Source: Verticillium longisporum
Taxonomy: Eukaryota; Ascomycota; Sordariomycetes; Glomerellales; Plectosphaerellaceae
Direction: 5' to 3'
NCBI GenBank assembly: GCA_019188255.1
Contig: JAETXT010000013.1
Location: 1,364,001 to 1,428,000 of the forward strand
DNA length: 64,000 nucleotides
The position numbers and the translations under genes were made by a program. Each line of letters starts with the position of its first letter. Position 1 is the stretch's first letter. Under the pieces are notes generated by a model. It was not told the DNA's origin and did not search any database. It saw only the letters and a program-made list of their open reading frames with translations. Below, piece after piece: positions 1 to 11,671 of this stretch.

Positions 1-238
1 TCAGGTCTCTTCGGCAGTTCCCACCATGGCGCGTTATCCGTCCACATCGCGGACATGCCGAAGGTACATGGTAGGCATAAATAAACCAGCGTCCATAGAC
101 CAGCCCTTTTGAGCTTGACGTGGGCTACGAGACAGGAAAATATTCAGTAGGCGCCTCGCAATGACAGACTGGGCAAGACACGACGTTACCGTATTTTCCA
201 TAGTACTTGATCCAATCGGACGCCTTTGGCTTGGCCAT
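1..238 (-). CDS. Hypothetical protein, 5' part only (gene runs off the left edge)
   Basis: An ATG at 238-236 opens a short basic reading frame (MAKPKASDWIKYYGKY). A plausible intron occupies 125-189: donor GTAACG, branch-like TACTGAAT, acceptor TCGTAG. Splicing keeps the frame open to the window edge with a W-rich stretch (WTDNAPWWELPKRP). Without splicing the frame stops at TAG after 37 codons. I do not recognise the family. The Trp/Pro-rich end and the clean intron suggest a real gene, but most of it lies outside the window, so coding status is tentative. Confidence 0.4.
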
Positions 239-673
239 TAGTTGATGTGGAGGGAAAAGAGCAAGCGGCGGTCTAGGACAAAATGCTGGGGTGGACACGG
301 TTCATCAAGTATGAGCTTGTAAAGTGGGCGCGCGGCAAGTTTTGTTGGAGAAGAAGGGGTTCAAGAGAAGAGCATAGCCAGAAGGACATCGGAGCACGGT
401 TCATCAGGGGGGCACGTCATAACACTGCGCGAAGGATGTGACATGTAGATTTACCAACCACCAGCCGGCCGCATGCTATCAGACGCCAAGAGACCTGACG
501 CGTGTGGTTAACAGGAAGAAAGGCGCGTCAGCTGACGTCATAATGTGAATGCACCAGACTGGCACTCCGAGATGTGCGCTGGAGTTCCTGTCAATTGAAT
601 GTGTCTTGACAGGACTGAGACATGAGCAAAAAGGATCTGATCAATGTCCAGGAAAAGCAAAAGTTTAGGTGCT

Positions 674-744
674 TGCGTGAACTGGGAATCGAACCCAGGG
701 CTCCCCGATGGCAACGGAGAATTTTACCACTAAACCATTCACGC
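674..744 (-). tRNA. tRNA-Gly (anticodon GCC)
   Basis: The reverse strand folds as a cloverleaf. The 7-bp acceptor stem pairs GCGTGAA with TTCACGC. The D arm is GTTTAGTGGTAA-like. The anticodon stem CTCCG/CGGGG holds loop TTGCCAT, so the anticodon is GCC. The T arm CTGGG-TTCGATT-CCCAG is intact. There is no intron. The length of 71 nt includes the discriminator A and is usual for fungal tRNA-Gly(GCC). Confidence 0.95.
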
Positions 745-1831
745 TTGGTTGAAATGCGACTCGCAATTGTGGATTATGTCCTCATTATGTGAGCCTCATT
801 TCCTACAAGGCAGGCTTACCCTCCAAAGTATCTACGAACCTAGGTACCTAAGCACGTCACTCTGCTCGGTGCCTGCATCCGTGTGTGCAAGTGCTCTGCA
901 GTGCATAGCGAACCTCTGCTCGAGACCTCCATTGGACGATGTCGCTCGCTACACCTATAATGGCGTTCTCGTACCGCAGCACGCCCCGGATGGTCCTCTG
1001 CCTAGCACCGGAGCCGGTGGCATTGCTCACAGATAACACCAGCGACGTGGATGCCCTGCGGGACATGAGCGTTTCTTGTAGTGTAATACTTGCACTACAT
1101 CGACGAACGCACTCTCTAAACTGTACTTTTCACTGTGAGGATCACAGAAACTGCCTACAGGATCAAATCGGCCTTCTGTTTACCATGGCTGCACTCATGG
1201 TTCTGTCCAAGCCGGTCTTGCATGACGCCAGGATGGGCTCTGGTTGAACAGGTCTGATATGGTTATCGTCATCAGCTATGCCTCATCTTCCTCCACCAAC
1301 GCTTACGATGCGGTACTTTGAAGGTGGACGTAGGCTTGTCAATGGCGGCTGGGCCCTGCTGCTGCCGTAGTTGAGACCTGGTAGGAGCCGCTCTCGCGAG
1401 GTGTCTCCAGCTCCATGCATCACCGTCTTCCACATTGAGCGAACCGAAATTGGTTGTCGCTCAGTCCTGTTGCGAGTCTTGGATTCAACCCTGTTGCATA
1501 TCCGTAGGTGAGCTTCTCGTCTCTCGATGCCTCAAGGGATGGCATTCGTTTCGTATACAGAAACGAGGGGTATAGGGGTGTTTGAGCCTCAATGGTAAAT
1601 CCTGGTCAAGTTCTCAGCTTGAATGTTCTCGTCACGACGATGATATTCCAAGCCATTTCGTCGATAGAGGGTGTTGCGTAGTGAGCAGGCTCTCCGATCG
1701 AGATCGGATCCGAAGCATGGGCAATGTTGCTACCTGGAAAGACTTCATGCTTGAGAGGTATGTTGTATGTTGTCATGTTTTTTTGAACTGGTGCACAAAA
1801 TGTACAATCATGGCGCGTCATGTTTTGGACA
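745..1831. other. Intergenic stretch, no supported gene
   Basis: Only short overlapping reading frames without domain-like composition, codon bias or credible splice structure are present. Nothing else was recognised between the tRNA and the coiled-coil relic that follows. Confidence 0.6.
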
Positions 1832-2362
1832 GCCAAGACCAATGAACATGCTTAGCTCAAGACCAGGAACACTGATGCCACGGGCCTCCGTGGGCTGAAG
1901 CTTGAGCTGAGCAATCTCGTCAGCGTTCTTGTCGAGGAGACTCCTCACGGTGGTGATTTCTTGTGCGTGTTCCCTCTCGCGCATTTGCGGCTTGTTTTAA
2001 AAGCTATCATTCGTGCCTTGGCCAAGTCCAGCTCCTGTTGGAGAGGCCGCTGCCAACTTGATGCCAGCCTTCCTACATGGAAGCATTGCCAGATACACAG
2101 GTTATTTGACGTCAAGCCTGTCCATACCATGGCATTTCGTCATGGCCAACGCGTCTTGGAATGCTCCCTGATCAGTACCTCAAGGTGAGGAGGTGCTGTG
2201 GGTGCTTCGTGGAGAGAATCGTCGGGAGCAGGGTTGCTGGTGGAGCAGTCGTCGCAGAGAGTCATCATCGGCAAGATGCTCGGCGGAGGGCTCTGGGGAT
2301 TGATGGAAATGCCTTCGATGACGACCGTGAGCAAATGAAGTGAAGACACCGTCAGTAGTCAT
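1832..2362 (-). pseudogene. Possible relic of a coiled-coil protein gene
   Basis: On the reverse strand two pieces look like one heptad-patterned coiled coil read in different frames: LLQQELDLAKARMIAFKTS near 2000-2060, and REREHAQEITTVRSLLDKN followed by ADEIAQLKLQ near 1880-1980. The frame switches at about 1980 with no canonical splice pair, and the upstream part (to 2362) is open only in short pieces. I infer a decayed gene. It may also be a chance pattern, and no family is recognised. Confidence 0.22.
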
Positions 2363-2689
2363 TTCCAGCGAGTTGTAGGTACCTAAGGTACCTTACCTAG
2401 GTGAGGGTCAAGGTGGTGGTCAGGCGGGGTGTCCTTGCCTGCCAGTGCCGTGGTGGGACCCGAGCTCGAGGTGGGGAAAGAGCTTCGACTCGTAAATGCC
2501 CAACGACTTGCTTTCAACCACCTTTGGTTTCAACACCTTTGGTTTCAACAACCTTCCATTCACCGCTTCGTGCCCCTTTGGCATCGTCACTCGCTTTCCA
2601 GATTGCGTTCCCTGTCTGTGATCTTGCATCAAAGCAGAAGAGAGAGCCCCTCGAAAAGCCAAATCGCCGAGCACGACATCGCCGACCCC

Positions 2690-2741
2690 GCGACTGCTTT
2701 CCCCGACTGCTCTCCCCGACTGCTCTCCCCGACTGCTCTCC
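2690..2741. repeat. 15-bp minisatellite (about 3.5 copies)
   Basis: The unit TCCCCGACTGCTCTC is repeated head to tail about 40 bp upstream of the ATG at 2780, so it probably lies in the 5' UTR or proximal promoter of that gene. A smaller duplicated unit (CCTTTGGTTTCAACA) lies at about 2519-2550. Confidence 0.85.
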
Positions 2742-2779
2742 CACATACCACGCCACCTTGATCAATCGCCGGCATCACG

Positions 2780-3946
2780 ATGCCTGATCTCAACTCGGTA
2801 CCCGCGTCGCCACACGCGCTGACGAGCTCCCGAAGACCGTCATCAAACCAGTTGCCCGCTCACAACCTTGACATTCTCCCCTCGAACCAGACGACCGTCA
2901 ACCAGCCTCGCCGCGCTTCCAATGCCTCGCTCCCATCACCGCACCTTCCCCCAGGCCAACCACAACCGACGACGGCCAATATTTCAGCTCCATCCGACAT
3001 TGGTGTCGTGTCGGGACCTGGACCCATTCGTCACCCGCGGCCATTGACAGCCGCTGATCTGCACATTCAGCTCGAAAAAGAGCAAGAGGCCGTCGTGCGT
3101 TCCACTGTCCCCAGACCATGTTTCTTGTCACGAGCCTCATGCCGCTAACCACCATGCTCCCAGGTCAATCGGTTGACGCGCGAATTGCAACTACTCCGAG
3201 CCGCCCACAATGCCTCGACCGTCTCGAACGCGTCGTCGACGTCCACAGGCAACACCGCCACCGAACAACCCACACCCCCCGTCGACGCAGGTCTCCTCTC
3301 CGGCGCCGGCTTCTCGACAGCCGGCCGCCGCCACAATCGAACCTCGTCAAGTACGAGCGCCCGCAGCCTCATGGCGACCATGGGCTCCGCCAACGCCTCG
3401 ACAACCTCGATTCCCATGCGGTCGGCCCCCAATGCCTCGCTCTCGCGCCAGAACAGCTCGGCCTCCCACCCAAGCCTTGCCGGCACCTCGCCGGCGGCAG
3501 CCGACCTCATCGCAGGCCCGGGCTACTTTCCCTCCTCGCAGCGCGTCCCGTCGCAGGTCGCCACGAGCGCAGGCACCCTCGCGACCCCTGCTGGTCAGGA
3601 GCAGCAGCAGCAGCCGCTGTCGCCGAGCCACGTCCCGGGCACCGTGCGCTACGAAGAGACGCTGCTGCACCGCGAGCAGCTCGAGACGGCGCTGCAGGAG
3701 AACGAAGCGCTGAAACGCCGCATCCGCGAGCTCGAGCGCCTGGTGCGCGAGCGGCGCCGCAGCGAGAGCGTCAGCACCACGGGGGGCCCCGCGCCGCAGC
3801 GGCCCGGCGGCGACAGGGAGCGGAGCATGACAGCTGCGTCGATGGGCGCGCAGAGCATCGCCGGCAGCGTCGGTGTCGGCGTGCCCGAGGAGGAGGTCAA
3901 GGTGGGCGAGAGCGCGTCGAATGCGGGGCTGGCTCAGGGCGTGTGA
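2780..3946 (+). CDS. Conserved-type low-complexity protein with a central coiled coil
   Basis: There are two exons, 2780-3094 and 3164-3946, separated by a 69-nt intron (GTGCGT..CCCAG, phase 0), giving 365 residues. The N-terminal third is Pro/Ser/Asn-rich. A short coiled coil spans the splice junction (IQLEKEQEAVV joined to NRLTRELQLLRAAHN). It is followed by a Ser/Thr-rich disordered region and a second charged helix near the C-terminus (LHREQLETALQENEALKRR), then a GST-rich tail. There is no signal peptide or TM segment. The pattern suits a fungal scaffold or adaptor protein, but I do not recognise a named family, and a function cannot be assigned from sequence. Continuity of the coiled coil across the intron supports the splice model. 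Confidence 0.8.
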
Positions 3947-5400
3947 GCGGTGCGCGCCCTCTGGGCTGCGTCACCCACAGTCGGACAAGGGGGTCGGCAT
4001 GGCGTTTGGTGTTTGTCATGACCTCATGAGGAGAGCGTGAGACGCTCGAGTTGCAATGATACTATTGGAGTTGTCTTTGCTGCCGTTGCCCATGTTCAAT
4101 TTCGTGGTGCCTCGTGTCATACATCGTATGCTGGTTCCACATCCCAGCTATGCAATGTCGGAGGCCTTCTGCACATTAAGTCGTCTTAACCATGGACAAA
4201 AGCTTGCGACTGCAGCGAAACAGGATGACTCATGACGAGGAAGCCATCATTCGAGCGTAGACGAGCATGCATTCTCCTGTCCGAACTGGTCCCAACTTGC
4301 CGTATCACGCTTGATTCGATTGATGAGGGGACAAGTCAGATCCACCAGATTTACCAGATTCACGGATTGACGTTTAGGTAACATGGTGAACAACTCTATC
4401 CAGATGACGCACCGCATGTCGTTCACCCTGCAAACAACGACATCATCTCTTCTCCCGTCCCCCTTCTCGGCCCGTTGAACCACATGTCCTCGCTCATCCG
4501 GGCGGGGTAGCACAGCTATACGATTTCAGAGTCCATCCGTCCGTCAAGACTGATAGCTTCGAGCCGACTGTCGCTCTGTTGTTGGATCCATATCCCCACC
4601 TCAGCGGCCGCCTCTTGGGAGCCGCTCAGGCGAAGTCACGGCAACGCTTCATTGTCGTCATTCCAGGCCCGTCGCCAACACAATAAAGGTCACCACTCTT
4701 GTAGATGGAGGAGCCTCATTGCTCACCATTCATCTTTTAATACATCTTTCATGGGAGAATACTATATTGATACAGATCATTTCGAACAAGCAGCCCTCAA
4801 CCCCTCAGGCCGCCCCCACTACCATACAACACCAGAGACAAGTACACTGCAAGTGGACATTGGATGTGCGTGAAAGCGCAGATAAACCAATCATCAAACC
4901 AACGAGTAATAACAATGTCCCAATTAGACTAGAAGCCCGGTGATTTTACCATTTGTCGCCAGCAACGAAATCACTTCACGCGCTCAAGCCAGACGCCCTA
5001 AAACAGCGCAAGCCAACAGACGACGCCCTGGCTCTCGACCTTCTCCCTGCCAGCGCCCATTCGACAGCGGACGCAGACGGCAAGCAGCGCGGGCGATGCA
5101 CCCTACGGCCATTTTTCCACGGGTGTCGACTTTCCACCGGGCTGGCTGTTCGGTCTGCGTTCATTTTGAGCTCTGTGACGCTGTAGCTTGAGCAGTCGGA
5201 CTCGTGCGACGGGGCACAGTTTGCCAGGCGATTCACGACGTTGCGCATACCGTCACTGGGAGTGCGTGCGGGAATTCTGCGAGAATTCACGACCTCGGTT
5301 GCTGCCCAGCCTGGCGAGCAGTTGATTCCAGGACACGACTTATGGGAGTGATGACATTACGATGGCGTGGGGAAGTATTTCCTGTGCGCGGGCTGAGATG
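3947..5400. other. Intergenic, no supported gene
   Basis: This holds several short frames on both strands (for example near 4650-4940 and 4976-5290) with no recognisable domain, signal peptide or intron pattern. It contains the terminator side of the upstream gene and leads into an LTR-like element. Confidence 0.55.
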
Positions 5401-5405
5401 GATGT

Positions 5406-5609
5406 TATCAGTGCTTGATTTAGGGCAGAGTGACGAGGTCTTCCACACGTGGCCTGCAGTTGATAGAATATGGGTAGGGCGTCGGAATACATCTGAATCT
5501 GGCCCTCGGCAGCTTGAGGAGCCCTCCGCGGTCCTTTCATATAGGTTCCTGTAACCCTTAGCCTCCTGAGTAGACCCCTGTGCCGTGGCTCCGCAGGTGC
5601 CTCCTGACA
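5406..5609 (+). mobile_element. Solo LTR-like element, copy 1
   Basis: The 204-bp element begins TATCAGTGC and ends CCTGACA. It is flanked by a perfect 5-bp direct repeat GATGT (5401-5405 and 5610-5614), as left by LTR-retrotransposon integration. Blocks shared with 10477-10661 and the reverse strand of 17653-17822 are GGCAGAGTGA, GAGGTCTTCC, GGAATACATCTG, CCTTAGCC and GGCTCCGCAGG. No internal retroelement coding sequence is adjacent, so it is read as a solo LTR. Confidence 0.65.
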
Positions 5610-5888
5610 GATGTTGAACCAACGTTCAATGGTGTGCCATTTTCTCCTATAAATCTGGTCAATGGGCTTCCTCCTTCAGTTCAAGGAGGATGATGGAGAT
5701 TATATCATGGCATTCGCGTTGGGTGAGCAAGTCTGGGGTGTTGGATCAGGCTCCAGACGATCGTGTAATCGCAGGGGGGCTTCATCACCATAGCATTAGA
5801 CTCGGAAGCCAGGCCTGGTTGAAAACACGCTTGATTCAAAGAGGGTATATAAGTAAACCTGTGCACGCTCCCCCACTGCCCCCGACGC

Positions 5889-7165
5889 TCACCCTTCATG
5901 AGAGTCGTCCAACTGGATAATCTTCCGATCATACATGTCCTTCGCCACGGGATACACAGCCCTCGCAAAGTTGCTCTGCCTCTCGAACACATATCTCGGC
6001 GTAATAGCCTCAAACCCCCACGGGTTCTTGCTCGCCCTGCCCGGGCGGAACGCATGCAGCAGATACGTAAAAGACCAGTCGCGCGCCCATGGCGGGTTAT
6101 TCCCAACAACGCCGGGCCCCTCGTCAAACTCGTCCAGCTCGTCGCCCTGCCTCTTCCCCTCGAGATTCGACTTTTCGCCAAAATGCGGCGCAAACAGCTC
6201 CGCGACATCCCCCGTCCCCCACCCGCCCGGCGCAAACGCCTCCCTCTCGAGAATGAGCACCTCGCCCTCCTCCCGCACCAGCCGCTCCGCAACAGCCGTC
6301 AGCACGCCGTTGCTGTGCGTCTCCCAGCGGCCGTCATACGCGGCGTTCATGCCCTCGATCCACAGCTCCGTCAGCCTGCTCCCCCTAGCGGCGAGGAACG
6401 TGCCGCTGTTGAGGTCCCCCTCCTTCTGCCGGCCGGCGACGGCCCGGAAGCCGGCCCCGCGCAGCGCCGCCAGGTCGCGCAGCGCGTGGACGTCCCAGTC
6501 GACGTAGACGCCGCCGAGCTCGTGCACGGCCCTGACACGCACAAAGTCCGACTTGTGCTCCATGCCCGTCAGCGCGACGCCGTTGCCGGCGTGCGTCGGG
6601 ACCGCGACGGCGCGGACGGTCAGGCGCGGCAGGTTCAGGATCAGGGCGTTCCAGCGGCCGGAGGTGCCGGCGCGGGCGCGGGCGAGGGACGCCGGCCGCG
6701 CGTTGGTGTGGAAGTAGAGCGTGTCGGGGCGCCAGTGGTGCGCGGCGGCGTAGATGGCGAGGTAGTGGCTGAACTCAAAGTGGAAGTCGGCGTCGGGGTC
6801 TGGGAGGATGTAGACGAAATGGGCCGTGTTGGGGATGGCGTCCGCCGTCGTGTTGTGCGGTGGCGGGGCGCGCTGCCGATGATGGACGTTACAATGTCCT
6901 GGATGCGGTCGCGCGTTGGCGTGTGATGGCCTGAGGAGGGAGGCGGGAGGTGAAGGTAATGTCGGGCGTCGTCTGGGAAGAAGAGGACCAAGATGGTGAT
7001 GAGAACGACGACGGCGGTCGTAATGGCCTTGAGCCACAGAAAGCTCCTCTCGCGGGGTCTGCCGGGACGGCCTTTGAGGTGTAGTGGCTCGTACTCGCCA
7101 CGGGGCTCGTCACCGTCTAACAATGGCAGTTGGAGACTCGGTGACATATCGATGCTAGGGGGCAT
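5889..7165 (-). pseudogene. Golgi-type DXD glycosyltransferase (GT32-like), frameshifted
   Basis: The frame from the ATG at 7165 encodes a cytosolic tail and one signal-anchor helix (FLWLKAITTAVVVLITILVLFF). After about 6900 homology switches to the next frame, which runs to a stop at 5889-5891. That frame carries the hallmarks of fungal glycosyltransferases with a sugar-binding DXD region: IPNTAHFVYILPDP, DFVRVRAVHELGGVYVDWDV (DXD is DWD) and HSNGVL. No GT..AG pair bridges the frames: the only nearby donor (GTAACG) leaves a 20-nt gap or the wrong phase. The gene is therefore either truncated by an indel at about 6870-6900 or carries a sequencing error. An intact version would be a type II membrane enzyme transferring sugars in the Golgi. 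The GC-rich context is like that of its neighbours. Confidence 0.7.
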
Positions 7166-10100
7166 AGCAGGCTCGGAAGATTCATGGGCAGAAGTCAAAG
7201 CAGTACATACGAGCCGTTCTCGAAACAGACATGCACCTGAACAGAGGAAAATGTGTAACACAAGAAGAAGAACCTGAGAGGTGGGGGGGGATCATCGACA
7301 TCAAAAGACGTAACAAAGCCTCCGTCATGGCACGGTCTGCCATGTGCCCAACATACCGTCCATGAGAGCCGGGAGGAGGACAGGCGTGGAGCCAGCTCAG
7401 CTACAGGCGGAGCCAGCTCAGCTACAGGCGGGGCCAGCTCCTGTCAACAGTCATGGCCACACTGTGAGTACCGCAGTGTATCAGTTACGGTCGTCTCACC
7501 TGACAGGCAGCAGGATTTTGGGCATGGCGTGGGCGAGACGGCCAGTGGAAAGCGGTACAGACTTGGAAACATGCTTCACACTGCGGAATGGGAGGCTCGG
7601 CCACGCAAACAATGCCCAACACCAGGCTCCGCCATGTGGAAAACACGGCAGTGCTCCACTGGAAAGCCAGGCTGCCGTTTAGGGGGACGTTGCGAGGGAG
7701 GTGGATGGATGTGATTTGAGTTTCCCTTGTCGTGGGTTGGGGGAGTTTTGTTGTCGTCAGCTCTGGGCCGGAGTGATGTCAGCTTGGCCTCGACGAAACA
7801 AGTCAGCCTGGACTTGCTGGGCTATGCTGCTCGAAGGGCAGATGTTGACGCCGATCAGACAGATCTGGCGTCGCGACGGCTGTCAATCAATGCCTCTGTC
7901 CGTACAGCCTGTGTGGTCGCACATGTGTCCTAGGAATGGCTTCGGCATGCTGTTTTGCTCCGAGTCTGTATGGCTCCCCGCTTTCACCTTCATCAGGCGT
8001 CCTGGTCGAATTGCTGGAGCCTAAACCAAAGTTCAGGGCTCCATGTGGAATGATCCCAGAATATCCGGGCGTGAGCGCGGGCCGCTTCGCTTGGCAAATG
8101 TCCGTCTAGATGGTGTCCGTCAACTCAATTCGGTCCAGGCCAGCGAGTTCTGCCTCTTGCCTTGTTGTCTGCGGCAGCTTTGCCTGGCCCCTATCACATT
8201 GTCCGCTGGGCCGTGTACGGGAAATCTGACATGCATCCCGACTCCTGGGCTCCTTGGGTCAAGGCTTCGGCAGAGTGGTCAGATTGTGACCCGCCAAGCC
8301 TGAACGAAAACATTCACCAATAACGGTCATGGCCCACTCCGTTCGCACTCTAAATGGGGAGTGATCCATGGGATCCTTCTGGCATTTGGGGGCCAAAGTG
8401 GAGGAGACAAGGGAAATTGGAAATGGGACGCTGGCTCGGCCCCCTTTGAACGAAGATCAATTGCAACCCATTCGGCAGTCCAGCCTGCTAGCACAGGGAT
8501 ACGCTCTGCCGCGGTTGTCCGTCTCGGCATGCCAAAAGCCCATGGCAAAGTGCGAATAAAGTACAAGGCATAAAGCTTCGAGAGACCTCGACGGAAAGTC
8601 CCATCGCACGCCGTCGTCTCACTCATGGATGCGGCTCCTTCAGTTGCTACAATGGCCCATCGCCTGTCCGGCACTTTGCCATCTGGCCATGCTATTCGCT
8701 CATAACCTCCGTCTCCCGCTTTTCGCGTCCATCTCGGCCTCTGCGCCTGCGACTGCGCCCCCGCCATACGCGCATAGGTACTGGCAATACGGGGGGGACA
8801 CCCTAGACCCTCGAAAATGACGTGTCGCGGAGGATGAAGGGACAGATGGCCGATCTCGAGAACCAACGTCACACGAGGAACTCGACACGCGTACCCGTGT
8901 ATTCCGCGGCGTCTGGTCCACTCAACGACCGCTGTCGTCCCACGGACCTGAACTCTGCGCTCCCGTGTCGACGCTTGTGTAATGCGCCCACCCTGGGGAC
9001 ACCGCAAGCAGCACCAGCCGTGTGCTCCTGTTTTCGCCGTGCTGCGCTGACTCGATCAGACGGTTTCTCGGTGCCGCGGTTGCTGTGCAGCAGCCAAGAC
9101 GCTGCTTTGAGGGAGACTGACAATCTGGTACACAGTGAGAAGTGCGTTTCCCATCACGGTCGCCTTGGCTGCGGCCAGTCGGGGCACCTGCAATGTGTTT
9201 CGCCAGGCACTCGGCAAAATGCGCAGCAACAGCTTGAGGCTGAGAAAGGCTTGTGTTCAACCTCAGCTGCGGTTCGCACCGATGTAGTTGATATCCGCTT
9301 TTGTGAAATATCCTCGCCTTTGCCACCTCATGTATGCCACACCCCAGATGCATGAAAATACCAGCATCGCGAGGTGGATGAGCAGGCCGCCGTATGATCA
9401 ACACATGGATGCGCAACATGAACCGTTGTTTCCTGTACTGTTCGCGCACGTGCAGACACGAGTGGACATGGCGATCAAGGTGGCGCACCACGACAGCTGG
9501 GTGGTCAAGTTGCTGCCCTCGTTCTGTTATGAAATCTCTGTTGTGCTGAGCGTCCATCTGTTTTAGTTCATTGACATGTTGAATCAAGCAATTGGACCAA
9601 AGCTAGGCAGTTGGCGCCAAGAATGACTCGGCAGCCCTGCCGACGAGCAGGAGCTGATGCTGTGGGATCATCATCATAGGACTTCACTGACCATGCAGTG
9701 TCAAAATTCAAAGACGAGATGAAATATTCGGGAAGATACCTCCTTTCAAGATGGCTTTTCTGTGCACATTTTGGAATAGACTGTACTGTCAATCCGGCTT
9801 GAGACATAACCATGACATTTGCAGGGATTTAAAGTTCTGTCAGGAACATAAAAGGTTAGACTTCATGAAGCACGTTCGGCGACTAGAAAGGATAAAGTTT
9901 GTGTAAACGGAATCCATCGCTCGACCGGCCCGACAGAAGGGCCTTGTGAAGAAATTCAAGAGTGTCAAAGGAGCCTCGCGACGAGTGAAGAAATCAACTG
10001 TTTGTCTATTAGGGGCCTCTTGATAGGCAGTTGGCGCCCTTTCTTGAACTCTGGTCCCTGGGCCTTCCCTACAACTTCTCCCTCGCTGCGCTTGGTTCTC

Positions 10101-10476
10101 TATCACGGTCCCTTCCGGCCCCGACAAAGGACCCACTCAAAGTAGAGCGCCGCATCAATTTGGAGAATATACATGTACGACGACCACCAAGAGTCTGGCA
10201 ATAGACATGGCTGCCGAGCTAGGTGCGAAGGAGAAATTGTGAGTGTGGACTTTCAACTACAAAGCTAGCAGAAGCTTTGGTCTGGGCCAAGGATCTGCGG
10301 GTTACGAAGTCTGCATGACAGAAGTGATTGAGCGAGCGAACGGACTCGAATAGGCGCGTTATCATGTAAATAGTTTCGAAGAATTCCAGCCGTGCCCACT
10401 TCATGACTGATGCCATGTGGTTATGTTGGGTATTCAATCTCGATTTTGAGATCTTACAGTATTAGTACTACCTTAC
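7166..10476. other. Long gene-poor stretch
   Basis: About 3.3 kb contain no supported gene. A 21-bp near-duplicate (GGAGCCAGCTCAGCTACAGGC) lies at 7388-7440. The longest open frames (reverse 8327-9007 and 8922-9587) lack any domain-like composition. The 14-mer AGGCAGTTGGCGCC occurs twice (about 9606 and 10027), possibly marking old transposon debris. Confidence 0.5.
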
Positions 10477-10661
10477 TGTCAGAGCATTGGGTAGAACAGA
10501 GTGAAGAGGTCTTCCGCACGTAGTCCGCAGTGATAGCTTTCAAGTTAGGGGTTGGAATACATCTGTATTCTGACCCTCCGCAGCCTATATATATACGTTT
10601 CTCGTAGCCCTTAGCCACCTGGTTGACCCCCTCCTTGGCGGCTCCGCAGGGTCGACTGACA
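10477..10661 (+). mobile_element. Solo LTR-like element, copy 2
   Basis: The 185-bp element has perfect 6-bp inverted ends (TGTCAG..CTGACA) flanked by CTTAC and ATTAC, which match at 4 of 5 bases. It shares collinear blocks with copies at 5406 and 17653. A TATATATATA tract at about 10588 is placed as an LTR promoter would be. Confidence 0.65.
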
Positions 10662-11640
10662 ATTACAAGTTGGTCCAGGGTGACTGTTACGTAGGCCCCA
10701 AAGGGGTTTGGTAGCAGCCCTCAATTGGTCATAGGTGCCTTACGGCAGCTATCCAGTTGAGATACAACGATACATGTTGAATCGACGTTGAAAGAAGCCA
10801 CTAGACTGGGCTGCTCCCTTTTCAAGTCCAATCCCACACTTGCTTCTATGTGTGCTAAACTCTCATCCTGTTGTTGTTGGGCTTGCAAAACTTTGTCTTT
10901 CCTGCCTTTCCTTGCACAAGATAGTTTGGTGCCTGCGTTGGGTATGTTCACTACTGAGAACCTGCATCCCACCAATCGTAGGCGGAATGGGAAATAGTCT
11001 ACTCTTTCAGTTTTACAGCTTCCAGAGAGGCAAGAAGCCATTAGCGAGGCATTGGCTATGGTAACTTGCCCACGCCACGACCTGGCATGCGAGCACACTA
11101 TCAGGTTGCACGTCCACCGCCACGCGTGCCTGATGCTCATGATACTCCGTAAAGGGTGTTGGTATCTGCATGCAATGGTTCATACCGTCTCCAAGAGCTT
11201 TTTCAAGCATGCAGCCGCGGAAGCTTGCGCGGCCTACGTGTTGAGAAGCATCCTCAGTGACGTATCGTTGCTACGCCCTCGCTACAAACCGCTAGTGATG
11301 AGCACATGATATCGTGTTGAAGGAGTTTTAGGCAACAGAATGCCGAATAAAGCAGGTGAATAGGGTGAGGGGCTCAGGTTCTGCCACACATTCATTTCAG
11401 TGAGGGCGTCATTCTCGGCGCCGTGATCCTTCGTGGCTGAGCATTACAAATCAACCACCAGCTTCTCAATGTTGCGATATGTCAGCTTCAACCCCTGATG
11501 CAGAATGAATCGCGAAAGCTCAACAATATCATCATGTTGCGTGATATATTGCTTGAATGATGATAGATATATGCTCAAGGACCTCTGGCAGAGTATTGAC
11601 AATACCATTGAACCAACACCAACAACACTCTGGACAATTA
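10662..11640. other. Intergenic, no supported gene
   Basis: A 139-codon reverse frame (10721-11140) and overlapping forward frames are present, but none shows a recognisable domain, and the reverse frame has no convincing start context. Nothing else was seen. Confidence 0.5.
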
Positions 11641-11671
11641 TATGAAACGTAACTCTTACTACGAAACCAAG

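Noticed and set aside
8327..9007. 226-codon reverse ORF
   Set aside because: Arg/Trp/Pro-mixed composition, no signal peptide, domain or splice structure; overlapping frames are equally open.
10721..11140. 139-codon reverse ORF next to LTR copy 2
   Set aside because: Considered as a gag remnant, but no zinc knuckle, protease or capsid-like pattern was found.
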